A DNA stretch of 64,000 nt from Leptothoe kymatousa TAU-MAC 1615. GTDB taxonomy: Bacteria; Cyanobacteriota; Cyanobacteriia; Phormidesmidales; Phormidesmidaceae. This document shows, in pieces, positions 53,373 through 63,039 of the stretch. A model generated the notes under the pieces. The model made no database searches. It was not told the origin of the DNA and was given only the letters and a program-made list of their open reading frames with translations. A program made the position numbers and the translations under genes. The stretch covers positions 1 through 64,000 of the forward strand of contig NZ_JADOER010000016.1 of assembly GCF_018739865.1 (NCBI RefSeq), read 5' to 3'. Each line of letters opens with the position of its first letter. Position 1 is the first letter of the stretch.

Positions 53373-54236
53373 ATGAATACCCCAACCTCAGACAAGGCGA
53401 TCACCATTGGCATTGTGGGCTTAGGCCTCATCGGTGGATGTTTAGCGTTAGACCTACAGCAATTGGGCTATCGAGTATATGGAGTAACTCGCCGTGAAGC
53501 CACGGCTCAAACGGCACTAGAGCAAGGATTCGTTACCCGCGCGAGCTGCGATTTAGCGCTGATGGGGCAAACAGATGTCGTGTTCGTATGCACGCCCATG
53601 GCCGCTATTGTGCCCACAGTAGGACAGCTAGCCCAGCATTTATCTACCTCCACAGTGGTCACAGATGTCGGCTCGGTTAAGGCGGAAATTGTGGCAGCAG
53701 CAACTGCACTCTGGCCAAACTTTGTGGGGGGACATCCCATGGCAGGCAAAGCCGAGGCTGGTCTAGCAGCCGCTGAACCCGGCTTGTTTGACCACCGCCC
53801 CTATGTTGTGACGCCCATTAAAACCACGCGCCTCCAGGCCCTCGCCCAAATAAAACAGATCGCCACACAGCTCAACGCCCGGCTGTATACCGCCAGCCCA
53901 ACAGAGCATGATCATGCCGTAGCCGCCATTTCCCATCTACCCGTAATGGTGAGCGCAAGTTTGCTCCACACCTGCTTCAACGAAGACAATGAACTCATTA
54001 AAACCTTGGCTCAGAATCTAGCTAGCAGTGGTTTTTGCGATACCAGCCGAGTCGGAGGTGGCAATCCAGACCTAGGCACCATGATGGCTCAGTACAACCG
54101 CACGGCATTGCTAAAAACCCTGCAAAGATATCGTCATCAGTTAGACGACATCACCCAAATAATTGAAAAAGAAGACTGGGACACGCTCAACCAACATCTA
54201 AGCCGCAGCCAGCAAGAACGCCCCCACTACCTGTGA
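53373..54236 (+). CDS. tyrA: Prephenate/arogenate dehydrogenase TyrA
   Basis: 287 residues. An N-terminal Rossmann fold (IGIVGLGLIGGCLALDL) and dehydrogenase helices with GGHPMAGKAEAG and the C-terminal SSGFCDTSRVGGGNPDLGTM identify TyrA. It oxidatively decarboxylates prephenate or arogenate in tyrosine biosynthesis. Cyanobacterial enzymes are usually NADP-dependent arogenate dehydrogenases; that is family knowledge. No ACT or chorismate-mutase domain. Confidence 0.92.
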   Translation: MNTPTSDKAITIGIVGLGLIGGCLALDLQQLGYRVYGVTRREATAQTALEQGFVTRASCDLALMGQTDVVFVCTPMAAIVPTVGQLAQHLSTSTVVTDVGSVKAEIVAAATALWPNFVGGHPMAGKAEAGLAAAEPGLFDHRPYVVTPIKTTRLQALAQIKQIATQLNARLYTASPTEHDHAVAAISHLPVMVSASLLHTCFNEDNELIKTLAQNLASSGFCDTSRVGGGNPDLGTMMAQYNRTALLKTLQRYRHQLDDITQIIEKEDWDTLNQHLSRSQQERPHYL

Positions 54237-54393
54237 TGCGTCACCTGCCGACACTGAAAATAACCATAAAAAATGGCGATTACATAAATTCCAATTTTGC
54301 CGGACTCACTCCGAGGGAGACGTTGCACCAAGGACTCCGCTCAGTCTTCTATGGCTAGTTGTGAAAACGATGAATTTAATTGATTTCGCGTTC

Positions 54394-56190
54394 CTAAGCG
54401 GCAGGTTGCTTGCCTTCCGCTTCTGCCATAATGACTGGCTCTTGGTACAGGATGGCCGTAAAGGTCACCGTGGAGCCTAGACCTTCACCCATGCTAATAA
54501 ACTGCACCTTGCCTCCCATGGCCTCAATCAGCCTCTGGGAAATTGCTAATCCTAGGCCGGTGCCACCATATTGACGAGTGCGCTCACCATCGACCTGACT
54601 AAAGGTCTGGAAGAGACGATTTTGCTTTTCCAAGGAAACACCAATCCCAGTATCCTCAACGCTGATTTTGATATGTCCGGGCCATTTCCGCCCTTGGAAG
54701 CGCACTTCTTGAGTCTTCACTTCAGCACTGACGGTCACGCCGCCCTCAGGGGTAAATTTGATGGCATTCCCGATGAGATTGAGCAAGACCTGCAAAATAC
54801 GCTGATAGTTGCCATAGAGCTTGATCTCATCCAAAGTGGCAGGCAGCTTCATGTCAAAATACAGCCCGCGCTGTTCTGCCTGCGGACGCGTAAAATTCTC
54901 CACATCACAAAACAGCTCTTGCAGGCTAATGGCACTCAGATCGATTTCCATTTTGCCTGCTTCAATCTTGGCGATGTCCAAAACATCGTTAATTAGATTG
55001 AGCAGATGGAGCGCCGACTTATGAGCTTCTTCGATAAATTCTTCCTGCTCTTCTGGATCATCGGCCATGCCATCCAGCACCAGTCGCAAAAAGCCAATCA
55101 TGCCATTGAGGGGCGTTCTCAACTCGTGGGATGTATTAGCTAAAAATTCACTTTTTAGGCGGGATGCTTCTTCCGCATATCGTCTCGCTTCTTCTAGCTC
55201 ATCATTTTTATCGATGAGCTTTTCATTGGCCTTTTGGAGATCGTCCGCCAGGGTACGACTGGCTTGAAATAGTTTGGCATGGGCAATGGCCGTGCCCACC
55301 TGATCGGTTAATTCACTGACCAACTCGATTTCCAAAGGATGCCAGGGGCGGTCGGGGGGCATCTGCAACAGCAAGACACTGTTAGGCTCGTCGCGGTAGC
55401 AAGTGGCAACCGTTAGAACTGTGTAAGGGCCGGCATCGGTATCTTTCCGATCAAAGTCGGATAGCACTGGCTTGAGGGTATGGATGGTACAGCGAAAGTC
55501 GTTTTTGTTGGATAGTTCAAACGTCTGCCCCAAACAAGGTTCCAGCGTGGGCTGGTAAAACTCGGCCACGACATCTAGTGTCTGCATCGCCACCGAATAA
55601 TCACAGACCAAACAGCGATGTAAATCGAGCAGGGAACCGAGACCATCTACGGTTTGCTGCCAGATGGTTTCTAAATCAAGCGTTTTACGAATATTGGACG
55701 CGATACTAGTGAGGACACCGTGGTAATTCGAAAGATTGGCCAGTAGGCCCGCTTGGGCATTCGCAGCCGGATCCGCCACCACACCCATGGTGTGCAAATG
55801 TAACGGCATCATCACCGATCCTGCCCCCGACAAGACGGAGCCCTTTCCCCTCAGGTACTGCTGACCCGATTCATCGATGTCCTCAGCTACGCTCAGACTA
55901 AAGTCGAGGCCAACGGGATGGGGGCCGCAGCGAGCGACACACTGAAACTGCTGAGGTTGACCATCTGCCAGAACTTGGTTAACTCGCTGTAGATAGGGAA
56001 CAGTAGCAACAGGCCCAAGCAACTTAGTAATGGATTCATGGAGATAGCGATCGGACTCACCTGGAATCGTTTGAGGCCAATGAATCGAAACAATTCGACC
56101 GCTAGGATCATGAATAATTTCTAGGGACAAATTATCAACTGTAGCGGGAACGACCATAGGCTCTGAGTCAGCTGTCAATTGCGATCGCAT
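54394..56190 (-). CDS. Sensor histidine kinase with GAF domain
   Basis: 598 residues: a PAS-like N-terminal region (~10-140), a GAF domain (~160-305, IWQQTVDGLGSLLDLHRCLV), a coiled linker, HisKA with the intact H box FLANTSHELRTPLNGMIGFL, and HATPase with RILQVLLNLIGNAIKFTPEG, VEDTGIGV and YGGTGLGLAISQRLIEAMGG. No receiver domain and no membrane segment, so it likely senses a soluble signal; the GAF Cys in RCLVCDYS could bind a bilin, but this is not certain. Partner regulator not in the window. Confidence 0.92.
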   Translation of the reverse strand: MRSQLTADSEPMVVPATVDNLSLEIIHDPSGRIVSIHWPQTIPGESDRYLHESITKLLGPVATVPYLQRVNQVLADGQPQQFQCVARCGPHPVGLDFSLSVAEDIDESGQQYLRGKGSVLSGAGSVMMPLHLHTMGVVADPAANAQAGLLANLSNYHGVLTSIASNIRKTLDLETIWQQTVDGLGSLLDLHRCLVCDYSVAMQTLDVVAEFYQPTLEPCLGQTFELSNKNDFRCTIHTLKPVLSDFDRKDTDAGPYTVLTVATCYRDEPNSVLLLQMPPDRPWHPLEIELVSELTDQVGTAIAHAKLFQASRTLADDLQKANEKLIDKNDELEEARRYAEEASRLKSEFLANTSHELRTPLNGMIGFLRLVLDGMADDPEEQEEFIEEAHKSALHLLNLINDVLDIAKIEAGKMEIDLSAISLQELFCDVENFTRPQAEQRGLYFDMKLPATLDEIKLYGNYQRILQVLLNLIGNAIKFTPEGGVTVSAEVKTQEVRFQGRKWPGHIKISVEDTGIGVSLEKQNRLFQTFSQVDGERTRQYGGTGLGLAISQRLIEAMGGKVQFISMGEGLGSTVTFTAILYQEPVIMAEAEGKQPAA

Positions 56191-56616
56191 AATCCGGAAG
56201 AAATTATGGGCCCTGTCTCTACTGCTTACGAGTTTGCCCTGTCTAGATCAGAAACATCTACACCGATCTTGATTCACATGCAGCCCTATGGCCTAAGTTT
56301 TCTAGCCACGAAAGACTAATTTTCAACAATTTAGGCAAACTAAAAAATTTTGGTCACACCAAAATTTTTCATGGGTAAGACCCCACATGTCTCTTTCATC
56401 TTGTCACGGGATTTCTCAATGGTCATCCCTTAGTCCAATTTTTAATCAACACACACCCAAGGGGAAGCACTACTGACTAAATAAGATACAAACAAGGCAT
56501 GGCTTTTTACGATGACTGCAAATAATCCTTTCGCTCCACGGATAGGCAAAGTATTGAAATGAAGCATTAAGATAAGCTAAGCGCTTCTATGATGACCCCT
56601 CCGGATTTTCCTTTCC
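56191..56616. other. Divergent intergenic region with a 12-bp perfect hairpin
   Basis: A perfect 12-bp stem with 3-nt loop (AAAAATTTTGGT, CAC, ACCAAAATTTTT) spans 56343-56369 between the divergent kinase and lepA genes. A terminator makes little sense there; it could be a regulatory palindrome or mobile-element remnant. Confidence 0.5.
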
Positions 56617-58422
56617 ATGACCGACGCACCCGTTTCTCGCATCCGCAATTTTTCGATTATTGCCCATATCGATCATGGAAAGTCGACCCTGGCCGATCGG
56701 TTACTGCAGCAAACGAAAACCATCAGTGAACGGGATATGAAAGCCCAGGTCCTGGATACCATGGACCTGGAACGGGAACGGGGCATCACCATTAAGCTCC
56801 AGGCCGCTCGCATGAACTATCAAGGTGAGGATGGCGAGCAGTATGTGCTAAATCTGATTGATACGCCTGGGCATGTGGACTTTTCCTACGAAGTCTCGCG
56901 AGCACTGGCCGCTTGCGAAGGGGCGCTGCTAGTCGTGGATGCCTCCCAGGGTGTAGAAGCACAAACCCTAGCCAATGTTTACTTGGCACTGGAAAACGAT
57001 TTAGAAATTATCCCGGTTTTAAATAAGGTGGATTTGCCCGGTGCCGATCCAGAACGGGTAAAGCAGGAAATCGAAACTATTGTGGGCCTCGATTGCAGCA
57101 ACGCCATTGAGGCATCTGCCAAAGCCGGTATTGGCATTGAGGACATCCTCGAATCTATTGTCGAGACAGTGCCCGAACCGGAAGACAATACGAAAAAACC
57201 GCTACGTGCCCTGATTTTTGATAGCTATTACGACAGCTATCGTGGAGTGATTGTCTATTTCCGAGTGGTAGATGGCACCTTAAGCCGCCGCGATCGCATT
57301 CGGCTGATGGCCTCCGGCAAAGAATATGAAATCGATGAACTTGGCGTCCTATCCCCCCACCAGGTAGAAGTCGACGAACTCCACGCTGGCGAAGTGGGGT
57401 ATATTTCTGCATCCATCAAAGCCGTAGCCGATGCCCGAGTGGGGGACACCATCACCCTAGTGAAACGAAAAGCCGAAGAGCCTCTGCCCGGCTACGTAGA
57501 AGCAAATCCCATGGTGTTTTGCGGTCTTTTCCCCACCGACTCCGACCGGTACGAAGACCTGCGGGAGGCTCTCGAAAAACTAAAGCTCAACGATGCCGCC
57601 CTACAATACGAACCCGAAACCTCCAGCGCGATGGGGTTTGGCTTTCGCTGCGGCTTTTTAGGACTGCTGCATATGGAAATCGTGCAGGAACGCCTAGAAC
57701 GAGAGTACAACTTGGATTTAATTACCACGGCACCCTCCGTGGTATATCGCGTCACCACCATTGACGGCGAAGTTCTGAACATCGACAACCCCTGCGAGCT
57801 ACCCGATCCCCAAGCACGGGAAAAAATCGAAGAGCCCTACGTCAAGGTGGAAATGTTAACCCCCGAGGAGTTTGTCGGGACATTGATGGATTTGTGCCAG
57901 ACCCGACGGGGAGACTTCAAGGACATGAAGTACTTAACCGAAGGCCGCACCACACTCGTCTACGAACTCCCCCTAGCCGAGGTAGTCACCGACTTTTTTG
58001 ACCAGATGAAGTCCAGATCTCGTGGCTACGCCAGTATGGAATATCAGCTGATCGATTACCGCGTCAATCACCTGGTGAAGCTAGATGTGATGATAAACGG
58101 CGATAAAGTTGATCCCCTAGCCGCCATCGTCCATAGGGACCAAGCCTATTATGTGGGCAAAGCCCTGGCCGAAAAGCTCAAGGAGCTGATTCCCAGACAC
58201 CAGTTCAAAATTCCCATCCAGGCGGCCATTGGTAGTCGTATCATTGCCAGCGCTAGTATTCCAGCGCTGCGAAAGGATGTACTGTCCAAGTGCTATGGCG
58301 GTGATATTTCTCGTAAGAAAAAATTGCTGAAAAAACAAGCTAAAGGTAAAAAGCGTTTGAAAGCCATTGGCACGGTGGATGTTCCCCAGGAAGCATTCAT
58401 GGCTGTATTGAAATTAAATTAA
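56617..58422 (+). CDS. lepA: Elongation factor 4 LepA
   Basis: 601 residues, full length. G1 [16 protein letters not shown]2/G3 IDTPGHVDF and G4 [10 protein letters not shown] are present; the C-terminal LepA-specific domain ends in [20 protein letters not shown]. It back-translocates stalled ribosomes or assists their assembly. Followed by a strong intrinsic terminator. Confidence 0.98.
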   Translation: MTDAPVSRIRNFSIIAHIDHGKSTLADRLLQQTKTISERDMKAQVLDTMDLERERGITIKLQAARMNYQGEDGEQYVLNLIDTPGHVDFSYEVSRALAACEGALLVVDASQGVEAQTLANVYLALENDLEIIPVLNKVDLPGADPERVKQEIETIVGLDCSNAIEASAKAGIGIEDILESIVETVPEPEDNTKKPLRALIFDSYYDSYRGVIVYFRVVDGTLSRRDRIRLMASGKEYEIDELGVLSPHQVEVDELHAGEVGYISASIKAVADARVGDTITLVKRKAEEPLPGYVEANPMVFCGLFPTDSDRYEDLREALEKLKLNDAALQYEPETSSAMGFGFRCGFLGLLHMEIVQERLEREYNLDLITTAPSVVYRVTTIDGEVLNIDNPCELPDPQAREKIEEPYVKVEMLTPEEFVGTLMDLCQTRRGDFKDMKYLTEGRTTLVYELPLAEVVTDFFDQMKSRSRGYASMEYQLIDYRVNHLVKLDVMINGDKVDPLAAIVHRDQAYYVGKALAEKLKELIPRHQFKIPIQAAIGSRIIASASIPALRKDVLSKCYGGDISRKKKLLKKQAKGKKRLKAIGTVDVPQEAFMAVLKLN

Positions 58423-58454
58423 CAGCCAGTGCTTAATTGCAGCTTTTCAAGAAA

Positions 58455-58495
58455 ATAGGAGCTATAGCATTTATCAGCTATGGCTCCTATTTTTT
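58455..58495 (+). terminator. Rho-independent terminator of lepA
   Basis: A 13-bp stem (arms 58456-58468 and 58477-58489, one G-U pair) is followed by a T-run from 58490. It lies 34 bp past the lepA stop. Confidence 0.9.
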
Positions 58496-58531
58496 AGTTC
58501 TTGCCTGGCCCTACACCACTGGAACTGCTCT

Positions 58532-58564
58532 GCTGACCAGAGGCAGTGACTGCTTCTGGTCAGC
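58532..58564. other. Long near-perfect hairpin downstream of the PEP-CTERM gene
   Basis: Outer arms GCTGACCAGA/TCTGGTCAGC and inner arms GCAG/CTGC separated by one mismatch. It lies between the convergent lepA and PEP-CTERM genes. No T-run on either strand. Confidence 0.6.
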
Positions 58565-58617
58565 GCAATACAAACACTTCAGTTTGCTTAAGACTTAAGC
58601 CTGTGTGAGACGCTTAC

Positions 58618-58654
58618 GCTTGCTTAAGGCGCTTATGCTTGCTTAAGGCGCTTA
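58618..58654. repeat. 19-bp tandem repeat over the PEP-CTERM stop codon
   Basis: An 18-bp unit (GCTTGCTTAAGGCGCTTA) occurs at 58618-58635 and again, minus one base, at 58637-58654, a 19-bp period. The stop codon at 58633-58635 lies inside the first copy, and the second codes the end of the protein (KRLKQA). A period not divisible by three duplicated the tail out of frame. Confidence 0.75.
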
Positions 58655-59475
58655 GCTGCGATCGCACCGACAGCCAAGAGACCCAGCATTGCAGAAGGCT
58701 CAGGTACACTTTCAGGATTAGGCTGGTTTTCTGCAACCGAACCCAAAATCTTCCAGTCAGGACCACGGTAAGCTCTACCACGGCTGAAGACTCGTACACC
58801 AGCGATGGGAGCCTCAACCCCCAGATCCGCCATGCTCACACCCAGAGAACTAACCTTCTGAGTACCGCCAATTTCCTGAGTGTTTAAGTTGAAACCAGCG
58901 TAGTCCCAACTACTAGAGCTGCTTAAAGCAAACAGACTACCAACGGCATTTCCTGCATTATCAATGGCTTGAAGATCCATCTTGCTGTTCATTCCCCGTT
59001 CCCAAACGAAGAGGTTATCAACAGCCTGATCGAAATACAGATCCATGGCGAAGTTACCGGAGTCTTCTGTATCAATAATATTGTTGAGGTTGTTATTGCT
59101 CAGGACAGCACTGAGTTGAGCACTATCAGGTGCCTCCACACCCCGGGTCAAAATAGTGCCATTGCCCATGTCGAGGGTTGCCTTGTCACCTAGGTCAACA
59201 CTGGCAGCACCCGAATTACCACCAGTCCAAAGGTCATTAGTCACATTGTCCACATAGTTGACCAATGTAAAGTCGCTAATGGATTTGAATTCACCAGTCA
59301 CCTCATCATTGAACTCAACAGAATCTAGCCAAATATTGTTGACCCAGCGATCATTGCCGGAAAAATCAGTACTATAGTTCGTCTTAAAATTAAATGCATT
59401 TGCAGGTGCTTGCATTGCGACGACTAGCGTACTTGCTGCCATTCCAATACCAACTGCCAAGTGACGAAATTTCAT
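58633..59475 (-). CDS. PEP-CTERM exosortase-substrate surface protein
   Basis: 280 residues. A signal peptide (AVGIGMAASTLVVAMQAP, ANA) leads to a Gly/Asn/Asp-rich, beta-type body. It ends with the PEP-CTERM sorting signal SVPEPSAMLGLLAVGAIAA and a basic tail KRLKQA. It resembles exosortase-dependent surface proteins of cyanobacteria; the exosortase gene is not in the window. The 3' tail is involved in a tandem duplication. Confidence 0.9.
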   Translation of the reverse strand: MKFRHLAVGIGMAASTLVVAMQAPANAFNFKTNYSTDFSGNDRWVNNIWLDSVEFNDEVTGEFKSISDFTLVNYVDNVTNDLWTGGNSGAASVDLGDKATLDMGNGTILTRGVEAPDSAQLSAVLSNNNLNNIIDTEDSGNFAMDLYFDQAVDNLFVWERGMNSKMDLQAIDNAGNAVGSLFALSSSSSWDYAGFNLNTQEIGGTQKVSSLGVSMADLGVEAPIAGVRVFSRGRAYRGPDWKILGSVAENQPNPESVPEPSAMLGLLAVGAIAAKRLKQA

Positions 59476-59850
59476 GGGCTTTCCCTATACCAATGTGTTT
59501 ATGTGCGGTGCTTGACGGCCGAGTATCAAATATCACTGCGGCTCACAAACATCTTGTTCGAGGCTTAGGGTGTTTGAGAAGTCTCTAGAAAAAGCTTTAT
59601 GGCACATTTGAAAACAACTGAAAAATCAGTATTTTCACTGATTCAAGCCATCTTGATTGGTTAATTCAGCAGTCAGCAGTTTGGACTGCACCATGGCACT
59701 AACCCGTATATTCTTGGCACGACACCGCGCACGGCTACGACAAACCTACGACTTCTGCCGTAGCCCAAACTTACAGCGCCAGCGATGAGGCACAGCGATT
59801 TTACTGATTCAGCCCATAGGGCAAGTCACTAAATTGAGGCAAAGGCAATG
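59476..59850. other. Intergenic region between PEP-CTERM and polA genes
   Basis: About 375 bp. It contains a 7-bp inverted repeat AATCAGT/ACTGATT (59624-59643) and GGCTACG/CGTAGCC (59733-59765), without T-runs. Presumably holds the PEP-CTERM promoter and the polA 3' region. Confidence 0.4.
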
Positions 59851-62736
59851 TTATTTCGCCTCCATCCAATTATTACCAGCGTTAATTTCAACCTTTAAAG
59901 GCACAGATAACTTCACAACAGATTCCATGGTTGTGGCAATTTTGGCTTCCAATGCTGGCCACTCGCCTGGGGGAATTTCAAAAATCAATTCATCATGCAC
60001 CTGTAGCAATAGCCTGGCTTCGTATTCTTTGAGGGTCTCATGGAGCTGGATCATGGCAATTTTGATGATGTCAGCACTAGAGCCTTGAATCGGTGCATTC
60101 GCTGCAGCCCTTAATAAACCAGCATCATAACCACCAGGGCGGAGATGACTGAGATCAATTTCATCCGGTGATTTGCCTTTGAGGGGCGTCAGGCTATTAC
60201 TGGAAAAATTGAAATAACGTCGTCGACCCAAAATGGTTTCCACATAGCCCTGGGCAATGGCTTCGCGCTGCATTTGTTGCAAGTAGTCAAATACGCGAGC
60301 ATAGCGCTCGTTAAATTTATCGATAAAGGATTTTGCTTCGGTGCGACTGACGCCCATTTCACGGGCAAAACGCACAGCTCCCATGCCATAAATCACGCCA
60401 AAGTTAATGATTTTGCCCATGCGCCGTTCTTCTGTCGAAATATCCTCCTTATCTAGCAGCAATTGGGCAGTCAAACTGTGGACATCATCGCCATTGCGAT
60501 AGGCATCTATTAAGACCGATTCTCCACTGAGGTGTGTGAGAATTCGCAGCTCGATTTGAGAGTAGTCTGCAGCGGCTAATAGCCAACCCTCCTGGGGCAA
60601 AAATGCCTGACGAATCTGACGGCTAAAGGCTGTGCGTACTGGAATATTTTGTAGGTTGGGATTAGAGGAGGATAAACGACCGGTTGCCGTAACGGCCTGG
60701 TTAAAGTCGGTATGGACACGGCGTGTATCGGCTCGCACCAGCCTAGGCAAGGCATCTACGTAGGTAGATTTCAGTTTCGACAGGGTGCGATGACTGACAA
60801 TGCAGTCCACCACTGGATGATCACCCTGCAATTTTTCTAGGGTGGCTGCGTTCGTGGAGTACCCCGTTTTGGTTTTACGGGTTTTCTTTTTGTCTAACCC
60901 CAGGGTTTCAAATAGCAATACACTAAGCTGCTTGGGTGAGCTGAGGTTAAATTCTTCTCCCGCATAGTCGTAGGCTTTGATTTGCAACTCATACAAATCA
61001 GCCTCTAGCTGCTCGGAGAATTCTTTTAGATAGGCTTCGTTGATACGGATGCCGGTAGCCTCCATGTCTTCTAGCACCGGTTCTAGGGGAATTTCGACAT
61101 CTCGGAACAGGGTTGCGATCGCATCTACCTGCCGCAGTTCAGCCTGCAATATCGGCACCAGACGATAGGTTGCATGCACATCTCCCCCGCAATAAAGCGC
61201 CACCTGATCAATTGCAATATTCGCAATCGTTTTACCCTTAGGCACCAGATCTGAAAAGCTTTGAGCGGCCAAATTCAAATGGCGTAGCGATAAGTCCGTT
61301 AAATTATGACTGTTCTCAGGGTTAATCAAATAGCTCGCCAGCATGGTGTCAAACACCACCCCCACCAGCTGAATGCCTTGACGCCTCAATACCGCCCGGT
61401 CATACTTCGCATTTTGCAGCGCCTTAGGATAGTCAGCACTTTCCAAAATCGGCTTCAATGCAACCAATACGTCTGCTAACGGCAGCTGCTCACCCTGATC
61501 ATGACCGACAGGAATATAGGCTAGCTCGCTTGGTCCCTCCCCCCAGCAACAGCCAATGCCCACCAAATCCGCATCCAAGGGATCAATAGCCGTCGTTTCC
61601 GTATCCCACGCCACAGGTGTTTCCCCCTGGGACTCCAACGTAGCAATGAGTTCCTGCAGCTGGGAGACAGTTGTCACCACTAACGGTTGAATATTAGCGT
61701 CCTCTACATCACTGGCAGCATCCGTCTCATCTGCAGAGAAAAACGACGTTTCCTCATCATCGATGGCTGTGGCTGCCCGACTCGATGAGGCCGTAGCGTC
61801 TCCCCCAAAGGCTTCCTGTAATTTCTTGAGGCGATTAATGAAATGTTGAAACTCTAGATTTTTCAATAAAGGCACAACTGTACCTTCATCAAACCCCTCT
61901 AACTTACAATCAGCAAGCTCTACATCCAGATCAATATCCCGAACAATAGTCGCTAAATACTTAGACTTTTCCGCATCTTCCTTGCCTGTTTCCAGTTTTT
62001 TCTTAACGGCCCCCTTCATTTCCGAAACCGCAGCATAGACACCGTCCAAACTCTGATGCTCCATCAATAGCTTGACCGCTGTTTTCTTACCTATACCCCG
62101 CACGCCAGGAATATTGTCCGAAGTATCGCCGCACAGAGCCTTATAGTCGATCACCTGATTTGGCTTAATACCAAGTTTTTCCTCAACTTCTTTAATGCCA
62201 TATTCCTTAGCCAAACCATTAGTGCGTCCAAAGGTACTGCCCAAATGCAGCACCTTAATATGCTCATTGCTATCAATCAGCTGAAACAAATCTTGATCAC
62301 CACTAAGGATACGGACCGCATAGCCTTCCTTCTCCGCTTTGGTCGCCAGAGTCCCGATCACGTCATCCGCTTCAAACCCAGGAGCCGTTAAAATCGGCAA
62401 CTGAAACCCTGCCAACAAGTGCTTCAGGTTCTCTACATCCTCAAGAAAGTCTTCTGGCGCTTCAGGGCGTCCTTCTTTATAACTTTCAGCCGCTTCATGG
62501 CGGAATGTTGGCTGGGCCAAATCAAAAGCCACCGCTGCATAGTCAGGCTTTTCCACTACCATCATGTCGCTCATGGATTTCAGAAAACCAAAACAGACAC
62601 TAGTCGGGATCCCTTTGGAAGTGCGCAACCCTCCGTCACGACTTTTGGCATGGGCATAGTAGGAGCGAAATGCCAAGGAATGACCGTCAATGATTAGAAG
62701 CGTGGGTCTGTCAGAACTCAAAACACATGTCGTCAA
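59851..62736 (-). CDS. polA: DNA polymerase I PolA
   Basis: 961 residues. A 5'-3' exonuclease domain (LLIIDGHSLAFRSYYAH, LSGDQDLFQLI, YKALCGDTSDNIPGVRGIGK), a 3'-5' exonuclease domain with the catalytic VAWDTETTAIDPLDADLVGI, and the polymerase domain (AADYSQIELRILTHLSGE, RRMGKIINFGVIYGMGAVRF, LLLQVHDELIFEI). There is no in-frame ATG near the start; a TTG at 62736 or another TTG at 62721 must serve. Both exonucleases look active, unlike the 3'-5'-deficient enzymes of some thermophiles. Confidence 0.97.
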   Translation of the reverse strand: MTTCVLSSDRPTLLIIDGHSLAFRSYYAHAKSRDGGLRTSKGIPTSVCFGFLKSMSDMMVVEKPDYAAVAFDLAQPTFRHEAAESYKEGRPEAPEDFLEDVENLKHLLAGFQLPILTAPGFEADDVIGTLATKAEKEGYAVRILSGDQDLFQLIDSNEHIKVLHLGSTFGRTNGLAKEYGIKEVEEKLGIKPNQVIDYKALCGDTSDNIPGVRGIGKKTAVKLLMEHQSLDGVYAAVSEMKGAVKKKLETGKEDAEKSKYLATIVRDIDLDVELADCKLEGFDEGTVVPLLKNLEFQHFINRLKKLQEAFGGDATASSSRAATAIDDEETSFFSADETDAASDVEDANIQPLVVTTVSQLQELIATLESQGETPVAWDTETTAIDPLDADLVGIGCCWGEGPSELAYIPVGHDQGEQLPLADVLVALKPILESADYPKALQNAKYDRAVLRRQGIQLVGVVFDTMLASYLINPENSHNLTDLSLRHLNLAAQSFSDLVPKGKTIANIAIDQVALYCGGDVHATYRLVPILQAELRQVDAIATLFRDVEIPLEPVLEDMEATGIRINEAYLKEFSEQLEADLYELQIKAYDYAGEEFNLSSPKQLSVLLFETLGLDKKKTRKTKTGYSTNAATLEKLQGDHPVVDCIVSHRTLSKLKSTYVDALPRLVRADTRRVHTDFNQAVTATGRLSSSNPNLQNIPVRTAFSRQIRQAFLPQEGWLLAAADYSQIELRILTHLSGESVLIDAYRNGDDVHSLTAQLLLDKEDISTEERRMGKIINFGVIYGMGAVRFAREMGVSRTEAKSFIDKFNERYARVFDYLQQMQREAIAQGYVETILGRRRYFNFSSNSLTPLKGKSPDEIDLSHLRPGGYDAGLLRAAANAPIQGSSADIIKIAMIQLHETLKEYEARLLLQVHDELIFEIPPGEWPALEAKIATTMESVVKLSVPLKVEINAGNNWMEAK

Positions 62737-63039
62737 AGCAGCTTTTTAATTAAAGCGTGTCCATGGCCAGAACTGTAGCTTTTTGGTGAAGACCTTCAGG
62801 TTTAAACGGTGAATGACTAGATCCTGAATGGGCACAGATAGTCAAAGAAGCTGCGGGGAACTATCTAAGCAGTATGTGGAGTTGACGAGGACAGTCAGTT
62901 CGGAGATGACATACCCATCAAATCAACCCCAATTGATACGACTACGTCGACACATATATATGAGACATCAACACACCCTCCGGACTGCAACCCACTTCAC
63001 CAGAACCTTTAAAGACCGTAAGCCAGCTTCTCACACACC
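62737..63039. other. Divergent intergenic region polA-amt
   Basis: 303 bp. A plus-strand frame at 62828-63055 has no recognisable domain. No GTA-N8-TAC site for NtcA was seen in front of the transporter gene. Confidence 0.4.
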
